DNA of 64,000 bases from Bog-473 sp963704355 (lineage in GTDB: Bacteria; Actinomycetota; Acidimicrobiia; Acidimicrobiales; RAAP-2), in contig OY969891.1 of the NCBI GenBank assembly GCA_963704355.1, forward strand, positions 1-64,000. Direction: 5' to 3'. The notes beneath the pieces were generated by a model. The model worked only from the letters and a program-made list of their open reading frames with translations, did not search any database and had not been told where the DNA came from. Positions 9,432 to 18,888 of this stretch are shown here, one piece after another; positions within the stretch are counted from its first letter, which is position 1, and every line of letters begins with the position of its first letter. The position numbers and the translations under genes were made by a program.

Positions 9432-10023
9432 ATGATGAAAGCATCCGCCGGTGATCCGGACCTTGGCAAGATGCACTTCGACAGGCTCGACGATGGGACC
9501 GACGAAGATTTCCAGGTAATGCGGCGGGTCCACGAGCGCAACCTCGCGAGACTTCCTGACTTGCTCCTTTCAACGTTGAGCAATCTGAAGGGAGACGCCG
9601 CCTATCCCATCGACCGCCTCCAGCACAGTCTCCAGACGGCGACCCGCGCCTTACGGGCAGACGCCGATGAAGAAACGATCGTCTGCGCCTTGCTCCATGA
9701 CGTGGGCGAGACCCTCGGCCCGCTGAATCATGGTGAGGTAGCAGCCGCCATCCTGAAGCCTTTCATATCCGAACAGAACCATTGGGTCCTCGCCCATCAC
9801 CCAATCTTTCAAACGTACTTCTACGCCCGCCATCTTGGACTCGACCCAAATGCACGGGAGCAGTACCGAGGGAGCCCTTACTACAATGCCTGCGTTAATT
9901 TTCACGACGGACTGGGACGAGGTGTCCTTCGATCCTACGTACGACTCGGAGCCCCTTGCAACGTTCGAACCGATGGTCCGGCGTGTGTTGGCGGAGACGT
10001 GGACTATGCCACAGTCGAGCTGA
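9432..10023 (+). pseudogene. HD-domain metal-dependent protein, one frameshift
   Basis: Starts at 9432 or 9435 behind GGAGG. The HD signature reads RLQHSLQTATRA...EETIVCALLHDVGETLGPLNHGE, with further metal-ligand candidates in WVLAHHPIF. After YYNACVNF the frame shifts near 9898, where one extra T lies in AATTTT. The conserved tail TDWDEVSFDPTYDSEPLATFEPMVRRVLAE is read in the next frame to 10023. The corrected protein of about 196 residues matches bacterial HD proteins resembling phosphonate-cleaving PhnZ and MIOX oxygenases. Whether it is a phosphohydrolase or a mixed-valent di-iron oxygenase cannot be told here. Confidence 0.75.
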
Positions 10024-10400
10024 TCACGGCGTCGTGACCTTCGGACTCAACCGCCACCATCGAACACAATAACGATCGAGTCCGCGATCTGCAGAAGGTC
10101 GCGCATCGACACATCCGGTGCTCGTGTGCGTCTGGCTTCGCGCGACAGCATCCACCGGCCTGTGGGTGCCGATAACGTCATCCAGACTGCTGAGCTGGAA
10201 TGACGCATCTTTCGCGTGTCGGATTCCCCCCACGGTGCGACCAATGCTGATCCCGTCCTACCGACAGTGGGACTCTGGGACCGCGCGGGTAGATGGTATT
10301 GCCTCTGGTCTTCATGCGTCTTCCTTCCCTGCCGATAGGCGCCCGAGTGGCGCGCCGTCGGTATAACAATATCCAATAGATACTGGGTACTTAAACGTGC
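10024..10400. other. Intergenic region before HxlR regulator
   Basis: About 380 bases with no supported gene. The last 60 bases become AT-rich and hold the promoter of the HxlR gene. Confidence 0.4.
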
Positions 10401-10412
10401 TATACTTACCTT
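10401..10412 (+). promoter_or_regulatory. -10 promoter element of a probably leaderless HxlR gene
   Basis: TATACT at 10401-10406 lies seven bases before the GTG at 10413. Transcription would therefore begin at or next to the start codon. There is no ribosome-binding site, which agrees with leaderless translation, common in actinobacteria. Confidence 0.5.
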
Positions 10413-10784
10413 GTGGGAACTAAAGGGAATGAGCTGCCTGGCGACGTGTTCGATCGGGAGTGCCCGTCCCGACTAGTGATCAGCCGCCTCGGCAACAAGT
10501 GGACGATGCTGATCGTCATTGCCCTGAGCTCCGGCGTCCTCCGGTTCTCGGAGCTTCGAGACCGCATCGGCGAGGTCACCCCGAAGGTCCTCACGCAGTC
10601 GCTGCGCTCCCTCGAGCGCGACGGGATCGTCGAGCGCACCGTCTACGCCGTCGTACCGCCCAAGGTCGAATATCAGCTCACCGACCTCGGCCGGTCCCTG
10701 CTCGAACCGATCGCCGCCGTAAAAGCATGGGCTGAGAGCAACTACGGGGCGGTCCTCGACGCCCGCGCCCGTCAGCTCACCTAG
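10413..10784 (+). CDS. HxlR family transcriptional regulator
   Basis: 123 residues from a GTG start. ECPSRLVISRLGNKWTMLIVIALSSGVLRFSELRDRIGEVTPKVLTQSLRSLERDGIVERTVYAVVPPKVEYQLTDLGRSLLEPI is a textbook HxlR winged helix (cysteine near the N-terminus, then NKW, LTQ.LR.LE.DG, P..VEY.LT..G). These proteins usually sense reactive electrophiles or redox state and control a neighbouring reductase. Only an SDR fragment remains on the opposite strand just downstream, so its original target may have been lost. Confidence 0.88.
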   Translation: MGTKGNELPGDVFDRECPSRLVISRLGNKWTMLIVIALSSGVLRFSELRDRIGEVTPKVLTQSLRSLERDGIVERTVYAVVPPKVEYQLTDLGRSLLEPIAAVKAWAESNYGAVLDARARQLT

Positions 10785-10812
10785 GTGCAGCGACGCCCGT
10801 TCGGAACGGTCC

Positions 10813-10902
10813 TCACGAGCCGAAGATTCGATCCACCGCGGTGACTCCGCCATCGACGGCGCTGGCCTGACCGGCGACGAAGGCGGCGTCAGCATCTCCC
10901 GC
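10813..10902 (-). pseudogene. Short-chain dehydrogenase C-terminal remnant
   Basis: Thirty codons read AGDADAAFVAGQASAVDGG followed by VTAVDRIFGS and a stop. The AFV.GQ...VDGG.TA pattern is the usual C-terminus of SDR oxidoreductases. No upstream part (Rossmann motif, YxxxK) is found in the next few hundred bases. It is a gene fragment left beside the HxlR regulator. Confidence 0.5.
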
Positions 10903-10998
10903 CCCTCTCCGTTGCCGTCGCGCCGATGTTAGGGCGTCGCTCAACGTCGAGCAACGAAGATGTCTATCCCACAATGCCGGCTCAGAGCGGTCAGTTGC

Positions 10999-11853
10999 TC
11001 AGAGTTCCATGAGCGCAGGGGCCAACTCGCGATAGGCATTCAGCGGGAACGACTCGAGAGGGGCGAGGACCTGGATGCAGACATGGTTCGCGCCGGCCTC
11101 GAGGTGTTCACGTACGCGATTGGCCACGTCGTCCGTATTTCCCCAGGCAACCAAGGCGTCGATGAGTCGGTCGCTTCCACCCCCGTCCAAATCGTCATCT
11201 GCGAAGCCCAGTGACCGGAGATTGTTGGCGTAGTTCGGGAGGGAGAGGTATCCAGCCGAAAATGCCCGCGCCGCCTGTCGAGCCGAACTTGCGTCCTTCT
11301 CCAGCACAACGGTGACCTCGGGGGCTAGCAACGCATCGGCTCCCAGGACCTCACGAGCACGAGCCGTATGGTCAACCGGTACGAAGTATGGGTGAGCACC
11401 CGCGGCTCGGTCAACCGCTAGGCCCAGCATTCGATGACCGAGAGCGGCCAGTACCCTCCGCTCTTTCGCTGCGGCAGGCCCGGCAACATCCAGTGCATCG
11501 AGGTAGGCAACCATATGGCTGTATGGACGGCTGTAGTCCTCGACGATTGCTGCGTGACTGGCACCAAGTCCGAGGACGAACCGGCCCGGATGACGGAGAT
11601 CGAGGTCAGCGACAGCCAGAGCGATCTCCTCAGGAGACGTGGACCAGATGCTCACGATGCCGCTGAAGACCGTCATCCGAGTCGTTGCGGCCAGAAGTCG
11701 CTCAAAATGCGGCGAGAGGCCTGGTTGGAATCCGCCGGAGGACCACAATGCCGCGTAGCCAAGTTCTTCCAATTCGGCCGCGACGCCAACCGAGGCCTCC
11801 TCAGCGACCCGCCAAGCACCGCTCCACCAGACGCCTATTTGTCCGAGTTCCAC
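10999..11853 (-). CDS. F420-dependent LLM-class oxidoreductase
   Basis: 284 residues from GTG. The luciferase-like TIM-barrel pattern is clear: IGVWWSGAWR at the start, ELEELGYAALWSSGG, MTVFSGIVSIWSTSPEEIA, LDLRHPGRFVLGLGASH, and a C-terminal GSDRLIDALVAWGNTDDVANRVREHLEAGANHVCIQVL. Actinobacterial members use coenzyme F420 for hydride transfer; the substrate is unknown. It closely resembles the protein at 43303-44190, with the same SDRLID..VAWG block. No clear ribosome-binding site precedes the GTG. Confidence 0.82.
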   Translation of the reverse strand: MELGQIGVWWSGAWRVAEEASVGVAAELEELGYAALWSSGGFQPGLSPHFERLLAATTRMTVFSGIVSIWSTSPEEIALAVADLDLRHPGRFVLGLGASHAAIVEDYSRPYSHMVAYLDALDVAGPAAAKERRVLAALGHRMLGLAVDRAAGAHPYFVPVDHTARAREVLGADALLAPEVTVVLEKDASSARQAARAFSAGYLSLPNYANNLRSLGFADDDLDGGGSDRLIDALVAWGNTDDVANRVREHLEAGANHVCIQVLAPLESFPLNAYRELAPALMEL

Positions 11854-11949
11854 CAGATCACGGTACCTGAGCGAAGGTCGCCCCTCGTAGGGTCAACATG
11901 AAGCGTGCCTCACAACCGGGAGCGGGTCGCGTTATTGGCTCCAAGGACT

Positions 11950-12516
11950 TCAGTATCCGGGTCGCGGGCGAATGGCCACGCCGGCCCGCTTGAGAGCTCG
12001 CTGTACCGTTGACGCATCGACATTCAAGATATTCCCGACAGTGGCAAGGGAATCGCCGGCTTGGTACTGACTGACCGCTCGCTCGATGTCCGTTGGCGTC
12101 AGCTTGGGTAGGTTCACCCTCCGGGCGACGCCGAGGTGTTCAAGACGGTCGGCCACCGTTCGGCGGTGGACACCGAACTCCCGAGCGAGCTGGTCCAACG
12201 AATGACCGTGCTGGTACGCGGCAGCCGCGGCCTCAACCTCAGAGGGGGTGAGTCGACGCTGGACGGGCTTTGTCGGTCGTCGAGCAGCACCATCTGCGGT
12301 GGGGGAGTCGACCTCATCGACGTTGGCGCTGAGCGCCCTGGAGGCGGGGTTTGAATGCCGTCCCCTATTGTCCGGACCGGCGGCTCCCCGGCGATTCGCG
12401 GACCATTTTGGGGCCTCCTGCGGCCCCCGACCAGCCGGTGGTTGTACAAGGAACCCCTGTTCAGGAGCTACTTCTAGGGTGTCAGGAGGGTTTGAAAGCC
12501 GTCCCCAAAGGTCCAC
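11950..12516 (-). CDS. Tandem helix-turn-helix protein, recombinase-tail type
   Basis: The C-terminal 105 residues hold two HTH units: RRLTPSEVEAAAAAYQHGHSLDQLAREFGVHRRTVADRLEHLGV and LTPTDIERAVSQYQAGDSLATVGNILNVDASTVQRALKRAGVAIRPRPGY. This duplicated, Hin-like arrangement occurs at the end of actinobacterial serine recombinases and in small DNA-binding proteins. The first 75 residues look like translated non-coding sequence: low complexity, unlike any domain, and overlapping a repeat-module copy at 12513. The true N-terminus is uncertain and a catalytic domain may have been lost. It resembles the fragment at 8943-9230. Confidence 0.6.
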   Translation of the reverse strand: MDLWGRLSNPPDTLEVAPEQGFLVQPPAGRGPQEAPKWSANRRGAAGPDNRGRHSNPASRALSANVDEVDSPTADGAARRPTKPVQRRLTPSEVEAAAAAYQHGHSLDQLAREFGVHRRTVADRLEHLGVARRVNLPKLTPTDIERAVSQYQAGDSLATVGNILNVDASTVQRALKRAGVAIRPRPGY

Positions 12517-12650
12517 CGGAAAAGTCCAGGTCAGAGGAACAGGGGTGGATTACCTCAAGGTCGCGTCCTTCGTCGGCGGTGACCTTACGTGACCTTATTG
12601 GTGAGGAAAGCGCCCATGAGCGCTACGTAAGTCGTCGTAGAGGTCGTTTC
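12513..12650. repeat. Partial copy of the dispersed module (copy A, right part)
   Basis: AAGTCCAGGTCAGAGG at 12521-12536 matches the segment just after the tRNA-like end in the copies at 20.95 and 39.84 kb. At 12580-12600 the tandem repeat GTGACCTTACGTGACCTTAT appears. It is followed by AAGCGCCCATGAGCGCTACG and a GTCGTAGAGGT stretch, which match 39889-39916. The tRNA-like half is not recognisable here. The copy sits between the HTH gene and the MDMPI gene. Confidence 0.6.
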
Positions 12651-12915
12651 AGTGCAACTCCGACAGCCCTCACGAAGGCCCTGCTCGCCTCGCGAGCTGA
12701 ACATGACCGGAATCCGCTTAGCCGAAGTTCGTTGCCGATTACCTGAGATGCTTCTTGCCTCTCCATCGGGTGCTGCTGGGTACTGCGACGTAATCGAAGG
12801 CGAGCCCAGGCCATGTATGTCGTCGAAACGAGTGGGGTGGTCCCGAGTAAAAGTCTGTGACTTCGAGCCGCCGAGACGTCGTTTCCTCCGTTGGTGCCGT
12901 GTCAGACTCGCTCTG

Positions 12916-13659
12916 GTGGAGACTTCAACGCTGTTGTCTGCGGCCGAGGATGACGCCCGTGCCTTCTTGACCGCTGCCCAGACCGACTGGGAACGACCGG
13001 TGCCGCACTGCCCCGGCTGGGACGCTGCCGGGTTGGTTCGCCACACCGGCGGCATCTTCTTGTGGATGGCGGCCATCGTCAAGTCGGGTGAGCGCGTCAG
13101 CCGGCGTACCCTCGACCCGGCGCCTGAGGATCCCGCCGAGCTTGCAGCGTGGTACCTCAGGTCCCTGGACCGGACTCTCGCTGTGCTCGGAGTCGCCGAT
13201 CCGGACTCCCTTACCTGGACGTTCTCGTCCACCGGTGACCGAAGAGTGCGCTGGTGGCGCAGGCGTCTCGCGGTCGAGGTGGCGATCCATCGCTGGGATG
13301 CCCAGCACGCCGCCGTGGTTGCTGACGGAGGCGGCGGACAGCGGCCCGTGGACGGAGAGGTGGCCGCCGCAGGGATCGAGGAGTTCGTCGTCGAGTTCCT
13401 TCCCGGTCTCCCGGCTCAAGAGGGGGTCGAGGGCCTCGGCGGCACCCTCCAGCTCCACGCCACTGACCGGCCGGCGGAGTGGTGGATCGACCTCGACGCC
13501 CAGGCCTCGGTTGTCCCCGAGCGGGCCAAGGCCGATACCGCTGTTCGCGCCACCCGGTCGGACCTCCTGCTCTGGCTGACGAACCGAGGACCCCTGGACA
13601 CCATCGAAGTACTTGGGAACCGGGAGATTCTCGATCGCTGGCACCAGCTCCGACGCTGA
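12916..13659 (+). CDS. Mycothiol-dependent maleylpyruvate isomerase-type (MDMPI/DinB) protein
   Basis: About 247 residues from the GTG at 12916; the open frame extends back to 12652 but that part is unconserved. AEDDARAFLTAAQTDWERPVPHCPGWDAAGLVRHTGGIFLWMAAIV is the MDMPI N-terminal domain: CPGW, then the LVRH histidine. RRLAVEVAIHRWDAQHA gives the second metal-binding region (E...HRWD). The C-terminal domain ends LLLWLTNRG, as in the family. These fold as DinB-like four-helix bundles that bind zinc and use mycothiol. Many members have unknown substrates, so isomerase activity is not claimed. Confidence 0.8.
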   Translation: METSTLLSAAEDDARAFLTAAQTDWERPVPHCPGWDAAGLVRHTGGIFLWMAAIVKSGERVSRRTLDPAPEDPAELAAWYLRSLDRTLAVLGVADPDSLTWTFSSTGDRRVRWWRRRLAVEVAIHRWDAQHAAVVADGGGGQRPVDGEVAAAGIEEFVVEFLPGLPAQEGVEGLGGTLQLHATDRPAEWWIDLDAQASVVPERAKADTAVRATRSDLLLWLTNRGPLDTIEVLGNREILDRWHQLRR

Positions 13660-13860
13660 TGAGGGCATCGCTTGGCCCTCCACTTAGGGTGCGGACTTGC
13701 TGGCACAGCTCCTCTTGCATGGGCGTTGAGCGTCACTCGGTTCGCCGAAGGTAAGTAGCGGCCTCCATGGCCGCCGACGTGGGTCCTTGGGTCTTCGCCC
13801 GTGAGGAACCATCTGGAATCGAAATCAGTTGCTCTCCGCAATCATTAGTATAGGCATGTA

Positions 13861-14342
13861 ATGCCCAAGCCCACCGACGCCAGCCAGGAGTCCGTTGTCG
13901 ACGCCGTGCTCAGTGCCAGCCGGGTCCTCGTGGCCATCGCAGCCCGCTCGCTGGCTGATGCCGGCGAGGAGGTCACCCTCACCCAGTACCGCTCGCTTGT
14001 CGTCCTGGCCTCGCGCGGGCCGCAGAGCATGGCCGAGCTGGCCGATGCCGTCGCGGTCACCCCGCCCACCGCGTCGCGCCTTTGCGATCGACTGGTCAAG
14101 AAGGGATTGGTTCGTCGACGGACCGATCGCCACGACCGCCGCCAGGTGCACATAGCCCTCACACAGATGGGCCGAGACCTCGTCGACGCTGTGACCGCTC
14201 GTCGACGCCAGGAGATCGCCGACCTGCTGGCCGCCGATCCCGATCGAGACCCAGCGTTCGGTCGTGGTCGCTCTGACGCAATTGGCCGCAGGCCGCAGGT
14301 GAGGTGCCCGAACAGGACTGGAGCGCAGGGTGGGACCTGTGA
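13861..14342 (+). pseudogene. MarR family regulator with C-terminal frameshifts
   Basis: ATG at 13861, with a TAGTAT -10-like element about 10 bases upstream suggesting a leaderless start. Residues 1-120 are an intact MarR winged helix: LTQYRSLVVLASRGPQSMAELADAVAVTPPTASRLCDRLVKKGLVRRRTDRHDRRQVHIALTQMGRDLV. After RRRQEIADLL the frame changes. A conserved-looking tail IETQRSVVVALTQLAA, then GEVPEQDWSAGWDL, is read in other frames and ends at 14342, overlapping the ClC GTG by four bases. Two single-base changes would restore it. It probably controls the adjacent channel gene. Confidence 0.8.
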
Positions 14343-16401
14343 GCGAGCCCGAGCCCGCCGCCTCACCCGACCAGGGCCATGTGGGCCCGGGCGCTCAGCA
14401 CCCGAGCGGGACGTTGGGTGTCCTCGGCCTCCTACCTCAAGAAGTGGAGCGTCCTCGGTGTCGTGATCGGGGCGGTGGCCGGCCTGCGGTGCCATCGTGT
14501 TCTACGAAGCACTGCGTCTCTGCACCCACTTCTTCTTGAACGTGTGCGCCGGGTACCAGGTGCCAACTCCGGCCGGCGAAGGCGGCCTGGCGGCCTCATC
14601 CTCGGCAGCCCGGCCCTGGGCGCTCCCTCTTGTCGCGGGGGTGGGCGCACTTCTCGGCGCGCTCCTCGTCTATCGCTTCGCTCCCGAGGCTGAAGGGCAC
14701 GGCACCGATGCCGCCATCTCTGCGGTGCATCACAATCCCCGCGGTGTGCGCTTCCGTGCTGTGATCGTCAAGATCGTGGCGTCGGCCCTCACTATCGGCT
14801 CGGGTGGCTCTGGCGGGCGAGAGGGCCCGACGGGTCAGATCAGCGCCGGCTTCGGGTCGCTTCTCGCCCGCGTGCTCGACCTCGAACCCGCCGATGGACG
14901 GATCGCGGTGGCGACGGGGATCGGCTCGGGCATCGGGGCCATCTTCGGCGCCCCCCTGGGCGGGGCGGTGCTGGCCTCGGAGATCCTCTACCGCGACGAC
15001 TTCGACCCGGCCGCACTCTTGCCCAGCTTCATCGCCTCGGTGGTGAGCTTCGTGGTGTTCGGCGCGGTCGAGGGTTTCTCGCCGCTCTTCGGCTACGTGG
15101 CGACCTACCGCTTCACCGACCCGGCCCAGCTGCTTTGGTTCGCCCTCATCGGCCTGCTCGCCGGCCTGATCGGGCTCCTCTACGCCAAGGGCTTCTACGG
15201 TCTGGCCGACCTGTTCAGGCGCTCTCCGTCTGCCCCGCTGGGTCGGCCCGGCCATCGGTGGGCTTGTGGTCGGTGCCATCGCCATCGCCATCCCTCAGGT
15301 CATCGGCACCGGCTACGGCTGGGTGCAGCAGTGCTGGCCCACAACGCGCTGGAATCCATCCCGTTGTGGATCGTGCTCATCGTCCCCTTCGCCCGGATCC
15401 TGGCCACCGGCCTCTCCATCGGCTCTGGCGGGTCGGGCGGGATCTTCGGCCCCGGAATCGTGATCGGCGCCTTTCTCGGTGCTGCGGTGTGGCGGGTCTT
15501 CGACCCGGTGTTCCCGTCCATGGGACACGATCCAGCCCCCTACGTGATCGTCGGCATGATGAGCTGCTTCGGCGGGATCTCGCGGGCGCCGTTGGCCGTC
15601 ATGTTGATGGTGGCCGAGATGACCGGGAGTCTGTCCATCCTCACTCCGGCCATGATTGCCGTCGGCATCTCGTGGCTCATCGTCCGTCGAGGGGACGACA
15701 CCATGTACCGAAGCCAGCTGAAGAGCAGGTCTGACGCCGCCTCGCAAAGACTCCTGGCCGGGCTCCCGCTCCTGGCCGCCATACCGGTTACCCGAGCCAT
15801 GGCCGAGCCGAAATTGGTGGTGTCCGCCGTGAGCAGCACCGACAACGCGAGACGTGCGCTGGACCAGATGGGCCTCAACGGTGCGCCCGTGGTCGACGAG
15901 GCCGGGCGACTCGAAGGGACCATCGCCCGGTCCAGGCTCGCGGATCCCGGCAAGGGCAACCGACCGATCGGTGACCACGTCGATGCGGGGGCGCCGACCG
16001 TCTCGGATTCGAGCCGGCTCGACGTGGCGCTCGAGAGCCTTACCGCCGCACCGCAGTCATGGGTCCCCGTCCTCGACTATGACCGTCGGGTGGTGGGGAC
16101 GTTGTCGATCTCCGACGTGGTGCGTGCATATCGTCAAGAACTCGTCACGAGCGCGGAACGGATCAGCGAGCTCGGTGCTCAGACAGGCGCCACTCAGGTG
16201 ACGGTCAATGCTGGATCACCCCTATCGGGTAGAAGGCTTCGCGACGCACGCCTCCCGGCTGGTCTCCTCATCACCTCGATCTCACGGGGGGACAACGTGT
16301 TCTTCCCCACGGGCGACGACACGCTCGACATCGGCGACCACCTGACGGTCATCGGTCGAGATCTCGATCTCTCTCGACTCGGGAATGTCACGCCGGCCTG
16401 A
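14339..16401 (+). pseudogene. ClC-family chloride channel/antiporter with CBS and RCK-C domains, several frameshifts
   Basis: Begins at GTG 14339, overlapping MarR. The frame changes near 14375 and 14490, then again between about 15225 and 15330, where VGAIAIAIPQVIGTGYGWVQQ is read out of frame. Clear ClC signatures are present: YLKKWSVLGVVIGAVAGL, GSGGSGGREGPTGQISAGFGS, GSGIGAIFGAPLGGAVLASEILYR, SIGSGGSGGIFGPGIVIGAF. After the membrane domain come two CBS repeats (PVTRAMAEPKLVVS...; GAPTVSDSSRLDVALESL) and a TrkA-C/RCK-C tail ending DTLDIGDHLTVIGRDLD. ClC proteins conduct or exchange chloride. Four single-base changes in one otherwise conserved gene suggest either decay or poor sequence quality. 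Confidence 0.82.
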
Positions 16402-16537
16402 CCAGTAGTCGCCGAACGCCGCTCCCGTCAGATCGACGTTCGATCCAGCCAATAGTCCCGGCAGCTTAAACTCCAAGTCCACCTGGGTGCACCTTACGAT
16501 CGAGCATCACTGTGGTCCCGCCGCTAAGTTCACACTC

Positions 16538-16858
16538 GTGACTGAGAGGACGCATCGCTTCTTCTTGAGGCTGAGCGTTGCCACGATGTTCGTCATCGCT
16601 ATCGTGGACGCTCTCCTCGGGCCCCGGATCATCTTGATCGCTCTGCTCATGCTCGGCCCCTGCTGTGCGCTCTTCAGCGCCCGGCGAGTCTCGACCGCCC
16701 AAGCCGGGGCAGTGGCGGTCGGGCTTGCGCTGGTACTGGCCTTGCCTGACGGAATCTGGGGCAGCGTCGCTCAATTCGCCTTCACCGGTGCCATCTTGCT
16801 TGTTGCCATCGCCTGCACCTGGGCGGCCGGGATCATCGAATCGGCGATACGACCCTGA
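16538..16858 (+). CDS. Small membrane protein, three predicted TM segments
   Basis: 106 residues from GTG 16538; a GTG at 16487 is also possible and neither has a good ribosome-binding site. Three hydrophobic segments (FLRLSVATMFVIAIVDALLG; RIILIALLMLGPCCALFSAR; AQFAFTGAILLVAIACTWAAG) make an integral membrane protein. Similar N-terminal membrane parts occur on actinobacterial PP2C/SpoIIE-type sensors. It lies 25 bases before the KdpD-like gene and probably forms an operon with it. Confidence 0.6.
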   Translation: MTERTHRFFLRLSVATMFVIAIVDALLGPRIILIALLMLGPCCALFSARRVSTAQAGAVAVGLALVLALPDGIWGSVAQFAFTGAILLVAIACTWAAGIIESAIRP

Positions 16859-16883
16859 GCTTGCGGCAGCGCGCCGTGAGAAA

Positions 16884-17660
16884 ATGAGGACAATCGATCG
16901 AAGCGAAGAGCCCATGGACACGATTCGGACCTACCGGGACCAGATAGCCCTCGTCGCTGCGGTCGTTCTGCCGCTTGGCGTGCCTGCCCTCCTCGTGGCA
17001 TTCCGATCGAACTTCGTCAATACCGCATCGGCGTTGATCTTGGTCGCCGTCATCGTGGCCATAGCCGTATTGGGCAACCGCGTCTCTGGCTTCGTGGCCA
17101 CGGTCTCGGCGACCTTGTGGTTCGACTTCTTCTTGACCCAGCCCTACGAGAAGCTCGCCATCACCCATCGGCCCGACATCGAGACGGCGGTGAGCCTCTT
17201 CGTGGTCGGCATCATCGTGACCGAACTGGCTGCCCGCAATCGCCATCATCACGCGACCGCCGCCCAAGAGTCGAACTACGTCGACTTGCTCTACGACGTG
17301 TCAGAACTCGCCGCGTCGGGTGCATCCGCCATCGAGGTGGTCGAACGAGTGCGCGGCGCGCTCGTCGATCTGCTCCACCTGCGGGCTGCCCGCTTCGACC
17401 CAGCAGAGGCCGAGCGTCCCATGATGCGCCTCGGCCACGACGCTCAAGTGCTCCTGGGTGGACGGCTCTGGGGTGTCGAACGTATGGGACTCCCGGGCCG
17501 CGAGATCGAACTCCTCGTCCAGAGCCGTGGCGAAATGCTGTGCCGCTTCGTGCTGACGCCGGCCCCTGGGTATCCGATTTCGTACGAACGTCGGGTGGTG
17601 GCGGTCGCCTTGGCTGATCAGGCCGGCGCTACGCAGCCGCCTCAGCTGCACCCTGTGTGA
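16884..17660 (+). CDS. KdpD-like DUF4118 membrane sensor lacking a kinase domain
   Basis: 258 residues from ATG 16884 (16914 also possible). Four membrane segments at about residues 20-125 form the DUF4118 module of KdpD-type kinases, including the diagnostic SATLWFDFFLTQPYEKLAITHRPDIETAVSLFVVGIIVTELAARNR. A GAF-like region follows (YDVSELAASGASAIEVVERVRGALVDLL...), but the protein ends without HisKA or HATPase domains. It may sense ions or turgor and signal through a partner, or be a truncated relic. The link to the ClC gene suggests ion homeostasis. Confidence 0.72.
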   Translation: MRTIDRSEEPMDTIRTYRDQIALVAAVVLPLGVPALLVAFRSNFVNTASALILVAVIVAIAVLGNRVSGFVATVSATLWFDFFLTQPYEKLAITHRPDIETAVSLFVVGIIVTELAARNRHHHATAAQESNYVDLLYDVSELAASGASAIEVVERVRGALVDLLHLRAARFDPAEAERPMMRLGHDAQVLLGGRLWGVERMGLPGREIELLVQSRGEMLCRFVLTPAPGYPISYERRVVAVALADQAGATQPPQLHPV

Positions 17661-17681
17661 GCCATCCCCAACTGCGGTCCG

Positions 17682-18683
17682 TCAGCTGACGGCGAGGAGC
17701 GCCAGCACGAAGGCAATATAGGCCGCGATGATCAACCCGCCAGCGGCGCGGCGCAGGCCGTGCCCGGCGTAGGCCAGCGCCAACGTCAGTGCGGTTAGTC
17801 CCACGTACCAGCCGGCAACGAGCAGGCTTGATCCTGAGGGCCTGGCCAAGCCTATGACGACGGCGGGTATGAGTAGCCCAGCCGTCACATTGAGTGAGTT
17901 TGAGTTGAGTGCGGTGCTCAGGGTGGCCGCGCCGCGTCCTCGCCGGGCCAAGTAGATGGCCGAGACTGCATTGGGCAGGCTGGTGACGGCAGCGAGGACA
18001 AGTCCGCCCACGATGATCTCAGGGACACCGAAGTGCACGCCGAGCGAGGTGGCACCGCGTTCCATGGCCACGCTCGCCACAATCACCACGACCAGTGCGC
18101 CACCGGCCATCAGGCCGTCGCGGGGGGTCCCGCGCCGTGGGTGGACGGCCTCTTCGAGTTCACTCTCTTCCTCCACGATGGCGGCGGTGACCCACGTCGT
18201 CCATCGAGCCGGCAGCTTGAGTCGCCCGAGGATCTTTTGATGAGCCCCAAGTAGCGCCACATAGGGAATCAACACGGCGAGGACGATGCCCAGGCCACCC
18301 CCTGCCGAGACTTGGCCTCCCACACTCAAAAGGCAGGCAGCGCCGACCAACAGGGCCACCGTCCCGCTGAACACCACAACCTTTCGGTGCAGCCGGATAC
18401 GTCCCGATACGACCGCGCCCAGCCCCAGCAACGCGGCCAGGTTGAAGACGTTCGAGCCGAGGACGACCCCGGCACCAACGGTGGCCTGATGGTGCACCAA
18501 TGCGGTGATCGAGGCCGTGATCTCAGGAGCGTCGGCGGCCGAGGCGGCCACCATCCCAAGCAGAGCTTCGGATAGTCCGAGGCGCTCGCCGACCCGCTCG
18601 AGACGCGAGACGAGAACCCAGCTTGTCGCTAAGCTCACGACCGCGCCGAGGACGAAGGTCAGAGTGGACAATCCCAAGTTCAT
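17682..18683 (-). CDS. Sodium/calcium exchanger-type (CaCA) membrane protein
   Basis: 333 residues from ATG 18683. About ten TM segments in two halves. Each half has an alpha-repeat: EALLGMVAASAADAPEITASI in the first and GLVLAAVTSLPNAVSAIYLARRGRG in the second, as in CaCA cation exchangers. Between them is an acidic cytoplasmic loop (AAIVEEESELEEAVHPRRGTP). The family exchanges Ca2+ for Na+ or H+. Its stop converges on the KdpD-like gene, 22 bases apart. The ion is not determined by sequence. Confidence 0.8.
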   Translation of the reverse strand: MNLGLSTLTFVLGAVVSLATSWVLVSRLERVGERLGLSEALLGMVAASAADAPEITASITALVHHQATVGAGVVLGSNVFNLAALLGLGAVVSGRIRLHRKVVVFSGTVALLVGAACLLSVGGQVSAGGGLGIVLAVLIPYVALLGAHQKILGRLKLPARWTTWVTAAIVEEESELEEAVHPRRGTPRDGLMAGGALVVVIVASVAMERGATSLGVHFGVPEIIVGGLVLAAVTSLPNAVSAIYLARRGRGAATLSTALNSNSLNVTAGLLIPAVVIGLARPSGSSLLVAGWYVGLTALTLALAYAGHGLRRAAGGLIIAAYIAFVLALLAVS

Positions 18684-18888
18684 GGTCGATGATGAGCCGG
18701 CACGAAATGACCCCGCCAAGATGCGCAAATTGAATCAAGCAAGGTGACACGCGTCAGCTCCCGAACGTGGACCGTCGATGTGCCGACCAGACTTCCCGGC
18801 TCTCCGGGCACCAGCGTACCCCAGTCGAACTGCTTCACTCAGTCCGTCGGACGCCGCCGGCCTCAGGCGGCAACCCGAGCGACATTGG

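Noticed and set aside
14596..15291. Minus-strand frame of 231 codons
   Set aside because: Shadow of the ClC gene; low-complexity composition rich in Arg, Glu and Gly with no recognisable domain.
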